64,000 nucleotides of DNA from Bugula neritina (Eukaryota; Bryozoa; Gymnolaemata; Cheilostomatida; Bugulidae). The position numbers were made by a program, and so were the translations under genes. Positions 37,101-48,700 of this stretch are shown one piece after another. The number at the start of each line of letters is the position of its first letter. Position 1 is the stretch's first letter. The stretch spans positions 21,026,495 to 21,090,494 of the forward strand of contig OZ037765.1 of the NCBI GenBank assembly GCA_964035545.1, given 5' to 3'. The notes under the pieces were generated by a model. The model saw nothing but the letters and a program-made list of their open reading frames with translations, made no database searches and had not been told where the DNA came from.

Positions 37101-37883
37101 TTTGCTTGTATTTTGCAACCAAATGCAATCAAAATTGATCACTCTAACCACTAGTGATAAAGTTTTGCTCAAGTTTGTTGCCTTCAACCAAGCTATAAAA
37201 TTTTAATTTATTCAGTGGCCACTGATTGATGAAGTTTTGTAGTAAATTTCATGAGGTTGTGTTGAATGTGAAAGGGCTGTGTCATCAGGGAATTATATTT
37301 CTCACATTAACAGTGGTCAATCTTTCTTTGCCTGTGAACTCAAAATGTCTATAAACGTGTTGCATGAACTAAGAAGGTGAATGCAAGACATGTGCTTTCA
37401 TTCAAACTTGATTAGTCCCCCCCCTCCAGTGGTTTCCCTCATTTTATTTGGGTTTTCAAAATAGGGAAATGTGTAGAGTTGTGGGTCATTTTTAGTACTC
37501 AAAATAAGTTTGAAGATCCGTTTATTTTTCTCACTGAATATTGTTTTTAGATAGCCAGATAGTCTGGATTTCTTCACTAACTTATTCAACATTGTCTAAT
37601 ATAATCCCAAATTCAAGTGTCTAAAATCTAACATTATATAAATTATATTAAAAATATGATCAATATTGAATTATATTGAAATTGATATATTATTTGGATA
37701 ACATTTAAGCAAAATATCAGCTAATACATATTTTTATAGCCAATACCTGATGATGGGTGGTACAAGAATTTACCTTACACTAACAAGCCACCTCCCTGCA
37801 AGAAAAAACTAGAGAAGAAAGTCATGGAAGATGTGCACAAGCCCAAAGAGTATGGAAACAATGATGGGGAATGCAACTACTAA
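34108..37883 (+). CDS. Small two-helix membrane protein, probable diverged tandem copy of the MIC26/27 gene
   Basis: Five exons: 34108-34162, 34371-34463, 34623-34757, 36019-36095, 37740-37883; 167 residues. No family is obvious from sequence alone. Two hydrophobic helices are visible, VGVAAIITSACALF (about 34-47) and PLVLSIAGLTVVGQTVLFY (about 54-72), joined by a short basic loop KRHAK. A Cys- and Pro-containing, charged tail follows. It starts 761 bases after the MIC26/27-type gene on the same strand. Its introns have phases 1, 1, 1, 0. The last three match the last three of that gene (1, 1, 0), and the intron between the helices splits an Arg codon after Lys in both. That supports tandem duplication, with the upstream amphipathic part lost or replaced. 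A mitochondrial site is inferred, not shown. AATAAA lies at 38099. Confidence 0.72.
35343..35580. mobile_element. Palindrome-bearing inverted-repeat element with C/G-run end
   Basis: An imperfect 36-base palindrome at 35343-35378 is centred on CCCCGGTACCGGGG. Its right half, GGGGCACAATGGGCCGA (35364-35380), recurs inverted at 35537-35553 as TCGACCCGTTGTGCCCC. The far end continues into a C-rich run (35550-35572), whose complement could form a G-quadruplex. These GC-rich ends stand out sharply from AT-rich surroundings and suggest a short MITE-like insertion in an intron. Confidence 0.6.
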
Positions 37884-38098
37884 TTTCTTTTTTGTTGTCA
37901 ATCCATTCTAATAATGATAGGATTTATTGTCAATTGTTCTGTTATACGACTCAAACATGTATCACAGCTTTTCTCGTTGGCTTTGGTGAAGCATCTTTAA
38001 GTAGAATTTGTTTATATTAGTTCATAGTAGAATATATGCTGTGATATAAGCCTTTTAGCTTTTTAGACTGATTAATTATAGTTAATATTTGTTTGCAA

Positions 38099-38104
38099 AA
38101 TAAA
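38099..38104 (+). terminator. Poly(A) signal of the two-helix protein gene
   Basis: AATAAA lies 216 bases after the stop codon; a second copy is at 38248-38253. Confidence 0.45.
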
Positions 38105-39458
38105 AAAAATCAATTACCTTTCCAAGTAATATTATCAACCGAAATATCTTTGACTATATTAGACAAAAAATAAGAGCAGCGTTTAGTTGTTTTTTCCCAA
38201 TCTGGTAGCAAAAACTATTTACTGTATAACCTAAGCTTTGTTCATTAAATAAATGCAATAATATTAAAAACTTGATGTGCAATTATTGATTAATGAAGTA
38301 TTATACTTTGGAGTTCCTTTTCAAGTGACTTTATATGCTTTTATATGTATTATAAATTATCATTTAATGACGAAAAAATGACCACCTAATTAATTATAGT
38401 ACCTTTTATGATTAGAGTCCTAGCCTGGAGTATAGTGAAATAAAAAGAATTGCGGCCTTCAATTTTCTGGCTAGGGAGTTTTCCCATATTCCAATTCAAC
38501 ATTTAATCAAATATTAAGATCCATATATCTTTCACTACAATGCAAGCTTATAATAATCTGCAGTTTGAGAAGATCAGCTGCACTGGTTGTGTTTTTATCT
38601 CACTGCAGTTTCACCTTTGTTGAAGCTTTGAATGTTGAAAAAACTTGATGATTAAATATAATCTGTAAACCGCAGGGTAATGAAAATTATGACTCAATAG
38701 TACATACAGTATAACTCTTGTAATTAACACCTGGTTTAGAGATCTGCTGGCAATTTAGTACGTGCTGTGTGTTCACAAGCTAATATAAAAAATGCTGGCG
38801 ATAAATCATTTGTGTGAAAAGGTTACCAGTTTTGGCTGAAACCTTGCATTTAGCTTGATATAAATTAGATGTAGTTTGAACATTTCGGCTTTAATTTGGG
38901 CGTTTCAATTTTGGGAATCACCACAGGGCACATTTGTTTGTAATTCTGCGCTAAAATATACCTCAGCTTGTCTGTCTTATAAAAAGCAGTATGGTAATGT
39001 TTTTTATTATTTAGAATTATGATGCTTTGTTGAACCTTTTATAATAATTATACATGCATTGGTCTTATATTTGGGGATGAAGTTTGGTAACATCCGGTAA
39101 AGCAGTAGTTATGAGGTAAAAATGAGTAACTAAGTACATATAAATGGATGGTAAATGTCCACAAGAAACATTTACTAAGAGAAAAATTCTGAAATCACTA
39201 ATAGATCTCAGTCTTCACTACATTGGCAACCTATTCCTGGTACCTCATGATTTCACCTTTTCAATAATTACTAAAATATGTTTTCAGTATCTTCACATGA
39301 CATTTTTATCATAGGTCATCCTTTCCTGATCTATAGGCGACCAAGCTCTTTGTTTCATCTGAGTAAGGCTGTACTAATTGCAACCATTCAGTGGCTTTAG
39401 AAATGGGAATTAATCTGATATTAATCTAAACCGGGTTCCGCTTTGATCATCACTAGTT

Positions 39459-39656
39459 ATGCTCCTCCCACCTGTCACTCACAGCAGTAAAATTATGCTC
39501 GGTTGGTTGTCATGCGCTCGTCATAACGCAGTCGCTGTTCATTGCGCATCTTACGCTGTGGTCCTATTATCGAGAAGAACTACTCTTGCCAGAACGGAGT
39601 ATTGCTTTTCTTGTGACTTCGTTAAAATTCATTTGCCGGAACCATATTGCTCATAA
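39459..39656 (+). promoter_or_regulatory. Possible 65-codon uORF before the membrane-protein gene
   Basis: The frame opens in a comparatively CG-rich stretch and ends 77 bases before the main ATG at 39734, in a different frame. Whether it lies in the mRNA is unknown. The product resembles nothing I recognise. Confidence 0.3.
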
Positions 39657-39733
39657 TTTAGAAATACAGAGCTGATCTCAGTTTGGATCTATAACATTAA
39701 CTATAAGTTTAAGTATATTATTATTTGCATTAC

Positions 39734-42700
39734 ATGGAGCACTGGCTGCTTGGTTGCTTCATGGCTAGAATGATGCTGTTGCTAATGCTGGTTGTAGGAC
39801 TGGGAGGTGTTGCTGGTATGTTAGTTTTTAAATTCAAATTATTTATCAGACTTGTAGTTACTATAATTTTCGTACATTTTTAAACACACATGTGTGGTGG
39901 TAATAATTAGTTTTACACTGATAGTTGCTACTTTAAAATGTTACTTACCAAAATTTAAATCAATAAATTTAATAGTCTTGCGGAATGTGCTAGTCTATTT
40001 CAATGTGCCAATGTTGGATGTGTACTTCAAATGAAGAATACTAATGGAATGTGCTTATTGATGAACCGCTGTACTATAGCCATAGGGTAAAACTGAGAGT
40101 ATATGCAATATGAAGAATGTGTATCTGTAAATATATGTACTATTACTACACTGCAGGGCATGACTTAAACATAGAGATATTTGGAGAAATGATTGTTCCA
40201 AATGCTGCCTCGAAAGACATGCAACTGTCTGTAAGTTTGAATCACCACTACTAGTACTACCATCCTTATGCCCAGTTACTGTAGGGAGGGGGCAATTCTA
40301 ATGGTAATAGCAGCATATGAGTGGTGGCGTTTATTATTACTATTATATGTCTATTAGACAAGTTCATAGAAGTGTCATGAATAGGACATCCTCATAAACC
40401 GTGCATGATTCTTCATAAAGGGCTAAATTTAAAGTCTAATAATTATAATACACATTTAAATCATGTCTTTGCATGGACAGCAGGCTGATCATAAACCATA
40501 GTTTTTATTATAGTTTATCATCTGCTATCACCTGTTCTCACAAAATGCTTGGTGACTGTAGAGAACTGCCATAGCTGGCCTGTATTCTATGTCAAGCTCC
40601 AACCTCTATCACTCTGGAAAGGTTCATAGTTCAACATTGTAGGCCAATTATCCAACAAAAACAACCAACAGCTCTGTTTTGCCAGGCTTCAAGCTGTAAA
40701 CTCAGAATGATTGCAATAACCAACCTTCAGCTTTTCAAACTACAAAATCTATTGAGGTGTCCTTTGAGTAATAAAAAAGCCAATTTCATAAAACTTCAAC
40801 TTCATTTGAAAACAGAATAATAGAGTTTTTCTGACATGGCTTATTGCAATTATGATTTCCTACATTCCCTACATGCTTACAGCAGATAACACCAGAATTG
40901 TAGCTAATAATCCTTTTAATTTTGCACTTATCTCCCTCTGCAGATATGTAATTTTCTTAAACTTTTATTAGGATAAGCCATGACTGGGATAGTCTAATCT
41001 GTACTAATCTTAATATTAGTCAGATCACTTGATCTTCAGAATAACTTTTCAAACTTTATTCTTTATTAGCAGGAATTTAAAGTTTCTTTTTTGTTTTTGA
41101 GTGTAAATTTATTTATTGATCATTTAGGAGCAGTAATGGAGAAATTGAGATAGCCTAAGACCTAAGTTCTTTAACTTTTTTATTAAACTTCGGTTTGGGG
41201 CTTGGTTGAAATTCTCTAAAGAACATAACTTCTTATGCTACATTTCTAATCTAGAACACAAGCTTTTCTCAATTTCTCCAATACTGCACCTACCTCGTAT
41301 TGGTAAAGGCTTTATATTATATTAGTTCTATTGTAAAATTTATAGAGACATCAATTAGCTTTGGTGAAAATAGGATGCTCGTCTAATTAGTGTAATATTG
41401 TGTTTAATTAAAACTAATTTGGGTGTTGAAAGTATCCACCCAGACTGTAACTCAAAACCCTTATTATGTTAGTTGGAAGTAGAATCATTTGTATTCTTGG
41501 CTGTGCAGTCTGCTGTTGATTATCAAGAGAAAGAGAGAATTTTAAGTAGCATTTGAGTAGCAAAGTTTGACATCTAGCCAGAAATTGCCACCTATGTTGT
41601 TTGTTGGTTGTACCATTCAGAGATGTGACAGCTTTTCACAAAATAGATTTCACTTATATAGCATATATTTATATATGCTATATATCGAATATATATTTCA
41701 CTTGTTAAGTTAGCAAAAATTTCTATTTTTTCTTTAGAGAACTCAGTAGGTGCAATACCTATTATCTCCCTTTAGTAATGAAACTCATTTTAATGCTAAT
41801 TTCTCATTGTCAATCAGGCTTTGTGTTGGTGAAAATCTGAATCATTTATTACTACTAATCATGAAGAATAATGATGAATATCAGGCTTTTCAGTCATACT
41901 GATAATTTCCGTAATTACATAACATTAATCATATACAAACCTGATTATACCTTTATATTTCAATTATCGCTTGCTTTTAAGAATGGACTGTAATGATATC
42001 GCTAACCACATTTCTTATAGGAAGGGTAGGTGCTTCCCCTAGACCGCTGAATGATCATTCATGAGAATAAATTTTCAATTTGGGTGTGCAGTGATTATAT
42101 CTTAAGGTGAAAGTAACATGACCCACCTTTTCCCTCTAATTATATAATTATAACTATCAGGGTCTTTTTTAGCCTTTCCCTATGCTTTGTACATTATACA
42201 ATCACTAAATGTCTATTATATTGCTTTTGCTGTAGGTTTTAACCAAGCTGCTACAGGGTGTCAACGTGATGGAAAAATGTGTGGATTTCCATGTTAAATT
42301 TAGGTAAGAAAAAGTTCTCTATTTTATTCAGCTGCATATTTTTAATGCAATTGTATACAAGGTGTTATTTTTCAAAATAAATGTTTTTAGTTTGTTTTAA
42401 AATATGTATGAACCACTTTCGGTTTGGTGTATGTGTTGTTACAATGGTTTTTTAGGGATGGTAGCGGAATTAGTAATGAGTCTTTTGCTAATTATACACT
42501 GGTGGTTAAACAGAGTCGGTGTGACATCAATTCCGACGTTGTAAGCATTAGTAAGATCTCTAATCTTGGAATCTCATCTGTGAATATCAATGTGGATAAC
42601 ACTGCGGAATTCTGGAGAGGTAAGTGTTTCCCCATAATAGATTACTGTTACCATATCCTTGGGTGTGTCGTTGGTATTTGACAAAGAATGCTCATTGTTC

Positions 42701-45700
42701 ATTTAGTCTTGTGGCCATTTGAAAAGCTAATATTCATTTGCATAATTTCTAACTACAGTCTAACATAATCAGTTATTTTCATTTTTTACTTTCAAAAGCT
42801 GCAGCTGGCATAAGATGAATAAATGGTAGTTGCTAGAACAAGGGTAACTTTTGATCAACTTATAAATGCTGGTGTTTGAAACCAATACTCTAGATAAGTT
42901 ATGCTGGTGATTCCCTTTGCTATCATACTTAAACTAAAAACAAGCCAAAATTGTTGATGGCCTCATTATTTTGAGCATAACACTCTTGTGGGATGCTAAG
43001 CTATACTTGGACGTGGACTGATATATTTATTTAATGTTTAATTCTGTTGGTTAATCCTAAATGTCAAAACAATCATTAGTGACTTTTCTATCAAAGTAGT
43101 AACATGATTCACCACCTCACTGATTCTCTCAGCACTATCAAGGCTTTGTTCCAAAGAGTAACAATTATTTGTGGGTCATAAAATATCAGATAATGTGTTT
43201 ACTACTAGTCAGTCTTATCAACATTAATTATTTATGTCCTCAACAAGATGATTCATCTGTGGTTATCTGCTGTCTACTCACACGTTTTTAATTTACTCTC
43301 AATTTATCTCCTGGTGAGCTTCATGGGTTTTTAACCACCAGCTAAAGAGAAAAAGAATTGCAGATGAGGTGCTTCATAAACTGCAACGATTATTAGTTAG
43401 CCAAGTTTTACAGTAAATATCTGTTTTTTAAAGGCTACCCTTTCCTTACTATAAATATTGAGAGATCTACACCAAAATAATACACAGCGTCCAACTTGCT
43501 GATGCATTTGCTTCAATATTAAAGGCATTTGAAGTTTCGATTTAAAATTTATCTTTCAAATTTATAATATCATTTTTGTATCCCTAGTGTTTTAAATCTG
43601 TGTTGTGTTTTGATCCACAACTTTCACTAAAGCCATAAATCAGTTATCATTCATCTCAACCTTTCTCAAGTTAGGACATTGGTTTTGATTCCCAAGACGT
43701 TTGTTTCATACATGCTTTGAAAAATAAAATGCTAAGTCAAAGATCACTATTGCATTTTACTATCGCATAATCTTACTTCAAAAGCATACTTTCTATAAAA
43801 TTCTTTCATTTTCAAAGATAACTTGAGAGTTGCTTTACTAAAGTAATCTATGTTAGAAAGTTTGATAATAATGCTTTTCGATTTTGACTTGTGAGGAAGT
43901 TTCGAAGTGGTTCAGTAAGAAAATCAGGTGTCTCCCAGTTCAAAGAGTGGGAATCCCATTTCTAGCATTTCTGTTGGAACTGTTCAGATCTGTAAAGACC
44001 TCTGCCCCACCAGAAATCGAATTGGTTTTACAAGATCCACAGCTAATAAACAGAAGCCCCACGTCATGTATTTTAATCAGCACACTTTAAAACTCGAATT
44101 TAACTCTGTTAAGCTAAAAGTGCTTCTTTTATAGTAGTTATTGACTAGCTAGTGTTTCCTTTATCACATAATGAAGGAAAGTTATGCAGACATCACAGTA
44201 TTCAGTAGAGACCAGCTGATGGTGAACCTGACTGTTCTCGAAAAGTAATATCGTACTGGGTATTCAGTAAATTAATTTGATAAGCTGCCTTTGATTTTAC
44301 TGACTGCAATTAATAGTTGCACCGGAATAAAAGGACAAACTTATTAGTGTGTTCAGTTTAATTGTAAAAATCTACTAGCTTTAACATTTGCTCGTTGCTA
44401 TGGAAAGAAAATAATTCCACCCAATCTATGAAATTGTATATATTTGAATTTATTTAAGTCTTTGTAAAATATTAGTTTTTATCTCTAAAATGTAGTGAGT
44501 CGATCAAAGGTCGGTCAAAAGCATAAGACCTTTGCTGAGTTGTGCCAATGTTCCATTAAAACATGAATAATTTCTTGCAGCTTGTGACGCTATGTAGCAA
44601 CAATCCTGCAATTTCTATTTCATTGGTTATTCTCATCTTTGATTAAAAATGTAATAAACGACTTTCATTCTTGCAAAAGAAGTGTTTACTAATAAACATG
44701 AAACAATTTTTCCTTTTTGTATCATCATTTTGCTCTAGTTGAAGTCTGAATTTCGTATTTGAAGTATGTTGCATATTTCCTGATTTTTGCTATTCCTGAC
44801 TGCTTTATAAAAAATTACTTTTCTTTCATGCTTTGTCTTTAAGTGTAAACTTTCAACTCAGTAAAGGAATGCCTGAACTAATGGGAAGATTTATTACAGA
44901 CCATTTGGCTTTGCAAAGTCCTAACAATGGTTAGAACTTGCAGTCTAGACTAGTAAATTATTAAAAGCTATTATATTATTAGTTTTGACAGGCACATCCT
45001 AATCTTTACAAATCATAGCTATTATCATCATGTGATCTATCAAGTTTTTGTTTAACTTTGTTATAAAATATTACAGACTTTGAAATGGAGAATAATGTTC
45101 AGTTGATGTCAATATTTGCTCTGGGTTTTCTCTAATTTAGTCATCTACTTTTGTTTATTAAAAATTATACCAAATGAAATTGAGTGAATGTTTTTTGCAA
45201 GAGTTACTGATTCTGTCTAGCATTAGAGTGGGTTTAGACATTTTAAGCCATAAAAAACTTTAGTTTTGCAATGTCTCTAAGCTGTTAAAAGCTCATAATA
45301 AAAAGTTTCAGTAGTGCGTAGTCCAATTTTATGAGCGGAACTGGTAAAATGGTTATTTGATGACTCTTTCAAAAATCTTATACTTTCTTTACTAAGGCTA
45401 GGGCCACACAACGGATTTTCAAGCATTTGGACCCCCATGCAGAAAATCGGCTTAGTGTGGCTCTAGCCTTACTTTACTTCTACTTTCTTACAAATTAACT
45501 TCAGTCTAATTTTAAAAAAGAAAGCATTATAAAGTAATGCCATGTTCTATTTGTGTGTTCTAATGTTTAGGCTGTTTCTATAGAAACCACTCTGGCCATG
45601 ACCGTTGGTGATTTGGATTGTACATTTAAAATGGAAAGCAAAAAATCAGTTTTAACATAAAGTATTATGTCTTTCCAAATTTCATGCAGGCTGGTGGCCA

Positions 45701-48700
45701 ACAATTTGTATGGTTCAGCTTTGACAACTGAACAATAGAATATTACTATTTGTCACTGTAAAATATAGTATCTGTTATTATAATTATTATAGTTGTGATG
45801 ATTTTTATGGAATGTTGCTGCGTTATGCAAGCATTTAGCCATTCATTTCGTTTTTACTCTGTCGAATGGTGTAAAATATTATAATGTTTTGGTAAATAAT
45901 TATTGCACAAGGCAAGGATAATTATTGTGAATAATGGGCCTACATGTTGCTTATAAAAACAAATTATGAATATTAGGAAAGTGTGGCAATAATTGTGACC
46001 CTCACCAACTGAAGGAAAAGATTTATTTTAATGAAAAGGATTAAGAATACCTTTTCAAGTAGTTTTTAACAATTTTGTTTAAGAAACTATGCAAATGCAG
46101 ATAAGTAGCTCTTTCATGACTCACCAGTCCAAAGTTGGGATGTAACCAAATTGAATCACACTATTTTGCTTCCGAAACAGAAGCAGTGTGCTAAAATCTT
46201 TTGCTATCACGTGTCATATCAGTTCATCAAATCACATGACTTTGTGCAATAGTTTGCTTCAATTTTATAAATATTTTCAATGAAACATAGTATGCGTTGA
46301 AATTGCATAAAGAGTTACTAGTGTTGTGCAATGATTCCACTCCAAAATTCTGATATTGTCCGCTTTCACTTTGGCTCTCTTGTTATTGACTGTTTATTGA
46401 AATTAGCAAATAGGTTTCTTTTTGAAAACATTTTCAGCTATGCAGAGTTTATTACCTAATTTGCTATACCAGTAGTGTAGTATGCAACCTTTAGTTAGTG
46501 CCACTCTCAAGCTAATCTCTCTGCCTCCTGCAAGAACTTTAATCATCAAATAACAGCAGCTGGCATCTATGGCAGCAGAGGAAGGTGTCATAATGTGATA
46601 AATTAACTTCACCTTTTCATGATTCAGCACTCTGTAAGCTTCAACTAATCCTGTGATATTACAACAGCATTGGCAAGTTTGGCAGTTGTGGTGTGGCCTT
46701 TGAATCCTTTATTGTATTTATAAATAACTGTTGGTTACCAGGTGCAATTCACCATATCATTTTCACATTCTAAACTTATCAATAATATGTACTCTAGTCT
46801 ATAAGGTAGCTTTAAAACTGCCAAAATTTTAGCTGCTCTAAGATAGGCACCAGTTATTAGATTATATTGTAATAAGTTACTGTCTTGATTTCTAGATAAG
46901 ATGAACAGCATCCTGGTGTTTAGTGGTTGTGGGGCTATAGTAGTTATAGTTCTGGTTACATGTATCGTCCTCACTTCTGGCTGCTATAAAACCGACCGAA
47001 CAAGGAAAGAGCCGCAGACGTATGAACCCGGCAAGCAGAAGTTCTATCATCCTTATGCCATTGATACCATGACCCTGGTAAGTAGTGGTATTAAAGTCTG
47101 TCATAAGTAGTTGAAGTTAGTACTAAGTTAGTTTATAAACCAGTTATTAATAGCAAATAATCGATAAACTAATATAACAAATATTACAATAAAAAAATTT
47201 CCACCATCAAAAAAGCCAGTGCATCATATACATACACATCCACACATGCACATGAGAGCTCAGGTGTGCCTGTATACTCTGCATTTGGTGGTGCAGAATT
47301 ATACCTGTTAGGACAAGGCTATTATGAGTGACACACAAACCTGCTTCTGTAATGAAAGGACAGTTAGGAAAAAGAATACAAATAAACGCTTTTTGTTCAA
47401 AAACTGTCAGATGCAAACATGTCACCAGATAGATGAAGCCAATGATTGTGTCTTTACAAATACCAGAAATGGTTGGACAATGCAAAGTGTTGAATGACAG
47501 AGTGACAATTCTGATTGGCAGCTGAATTTTATTGATAACATAAAGTGAAACATAGACATGTGTCAGAAAAACAGACAAAATTATTCTAGATGCCTCTAAA
47601 CATATTGGGAAGCCATAAAGTTCCATATTCCAGCTTATAAGCCCTGAACCACAATACAATTGCTTCCATGGGAAGAATAAGCTGAAACACGTATCCTAAT
47701 CCTCACAGCTAAGTGGTTGTTAGTGACTGTTGCAGGCGAACTAGAGTTTATTTATACCTTAGTAGGTATCAACTAGTGGCTACTAAACTTAGTAGCTCTA
47801 CTGGAGAACACCCCAGCTGTGGTGGATGCATCAATAGGCAGGTATAGGCAGGTAGCTGTCTAGTGGGTAGTTGGCAGTTGGGGCTTCCTATCTCCTACTA
47901 CTTTCACTAACCAACTGCACGTCTCATAATCTAAAACACATTATAAATACATTCAGGCATTTCAACTTAGTCATGTTATTGTTTTTATATTAATTATATT
48001 CATTAGATTTGGCACGCAGTCATGCACGGGTCTAGGCTATAGCTACTCAGCTTGCATAGTTGTACACCACATCTGCTAGTCAAAGTCTATACAAACCTTT
48101 ACCTTGATACTACATCTACTTGCAATAGGGTATAAGTTCACTCTCAACCAGGGTTGGCATTCATTATCATTTCATCAAAGAATGTTGCATTAGTAATATC
48201 TGCAGCAAGTTTGATTAAGGTTCAGAGTTTCACATGAATCTCTAGAAAAAACATCACACAGAACAAAATGAGGTTGTTTTGTTTGGACTTCAATATGCTA
48301 GAAGAATAGTTCGAAAAGTTTTTGCAGTCATGATCTAATTGACTAGCTAGTCAGCTCTTCGCATTTTATTTTTGCTTTTAATTCCCATCCCTATTGGGAA
48401 TCAAAATGAAGTAATTTATAACATAGGGCAGTTAGGCCAAGTGGTTACTCAGTTTCACTCCTGATAGGTAGATTCTGCACTCTGCAGGGAGCTTTCATCA
48501 CCGAAATTCCACTTTATGTGGCAGAACCTTTAGATGGTGAGATGGGTGAGCCCTGATATTATGATTAACAGCTGCGAGGCAGCTACTGCAGTCCTATAAT
48601 AATCATAACCAGACTGGGATAAGTAACTTGCTGAAGCACTTCAAACCCATTAAACCGTTATTCTACATCAAGTCTTGTTCATTAGATAGGTTCCATAGTT

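Larger units (their letters stand above)
37884..39733. other. Intergenic, 3'UTR and promoter region
   Basis: Poly(A) signals AATAAA at 38099-38104 and 38248-38253 can serve the gene ending at 37883. The part 39470-39640 is richer in CG than its surroundings and is probably the promoter or first exon of the membrane-protein gene starting at 39734. A 65-codon open frame at 39459-39656 may be a uORF. No other gene is seen. Confidence 0.55.

Noticed and set aside
43884-44134. Two overlapping 68-codon open frames
   Set aside because: They are intronic and overlap in different frames, with no family match or splice signals joining them to the gene.
47207-47659. 150-codon open frame on the minus strand
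   Set aside because: It lies in an intron of the membrane-protein gene, resembles no family, has no splice context, and is rich in residues from AT-rich antisense codons.
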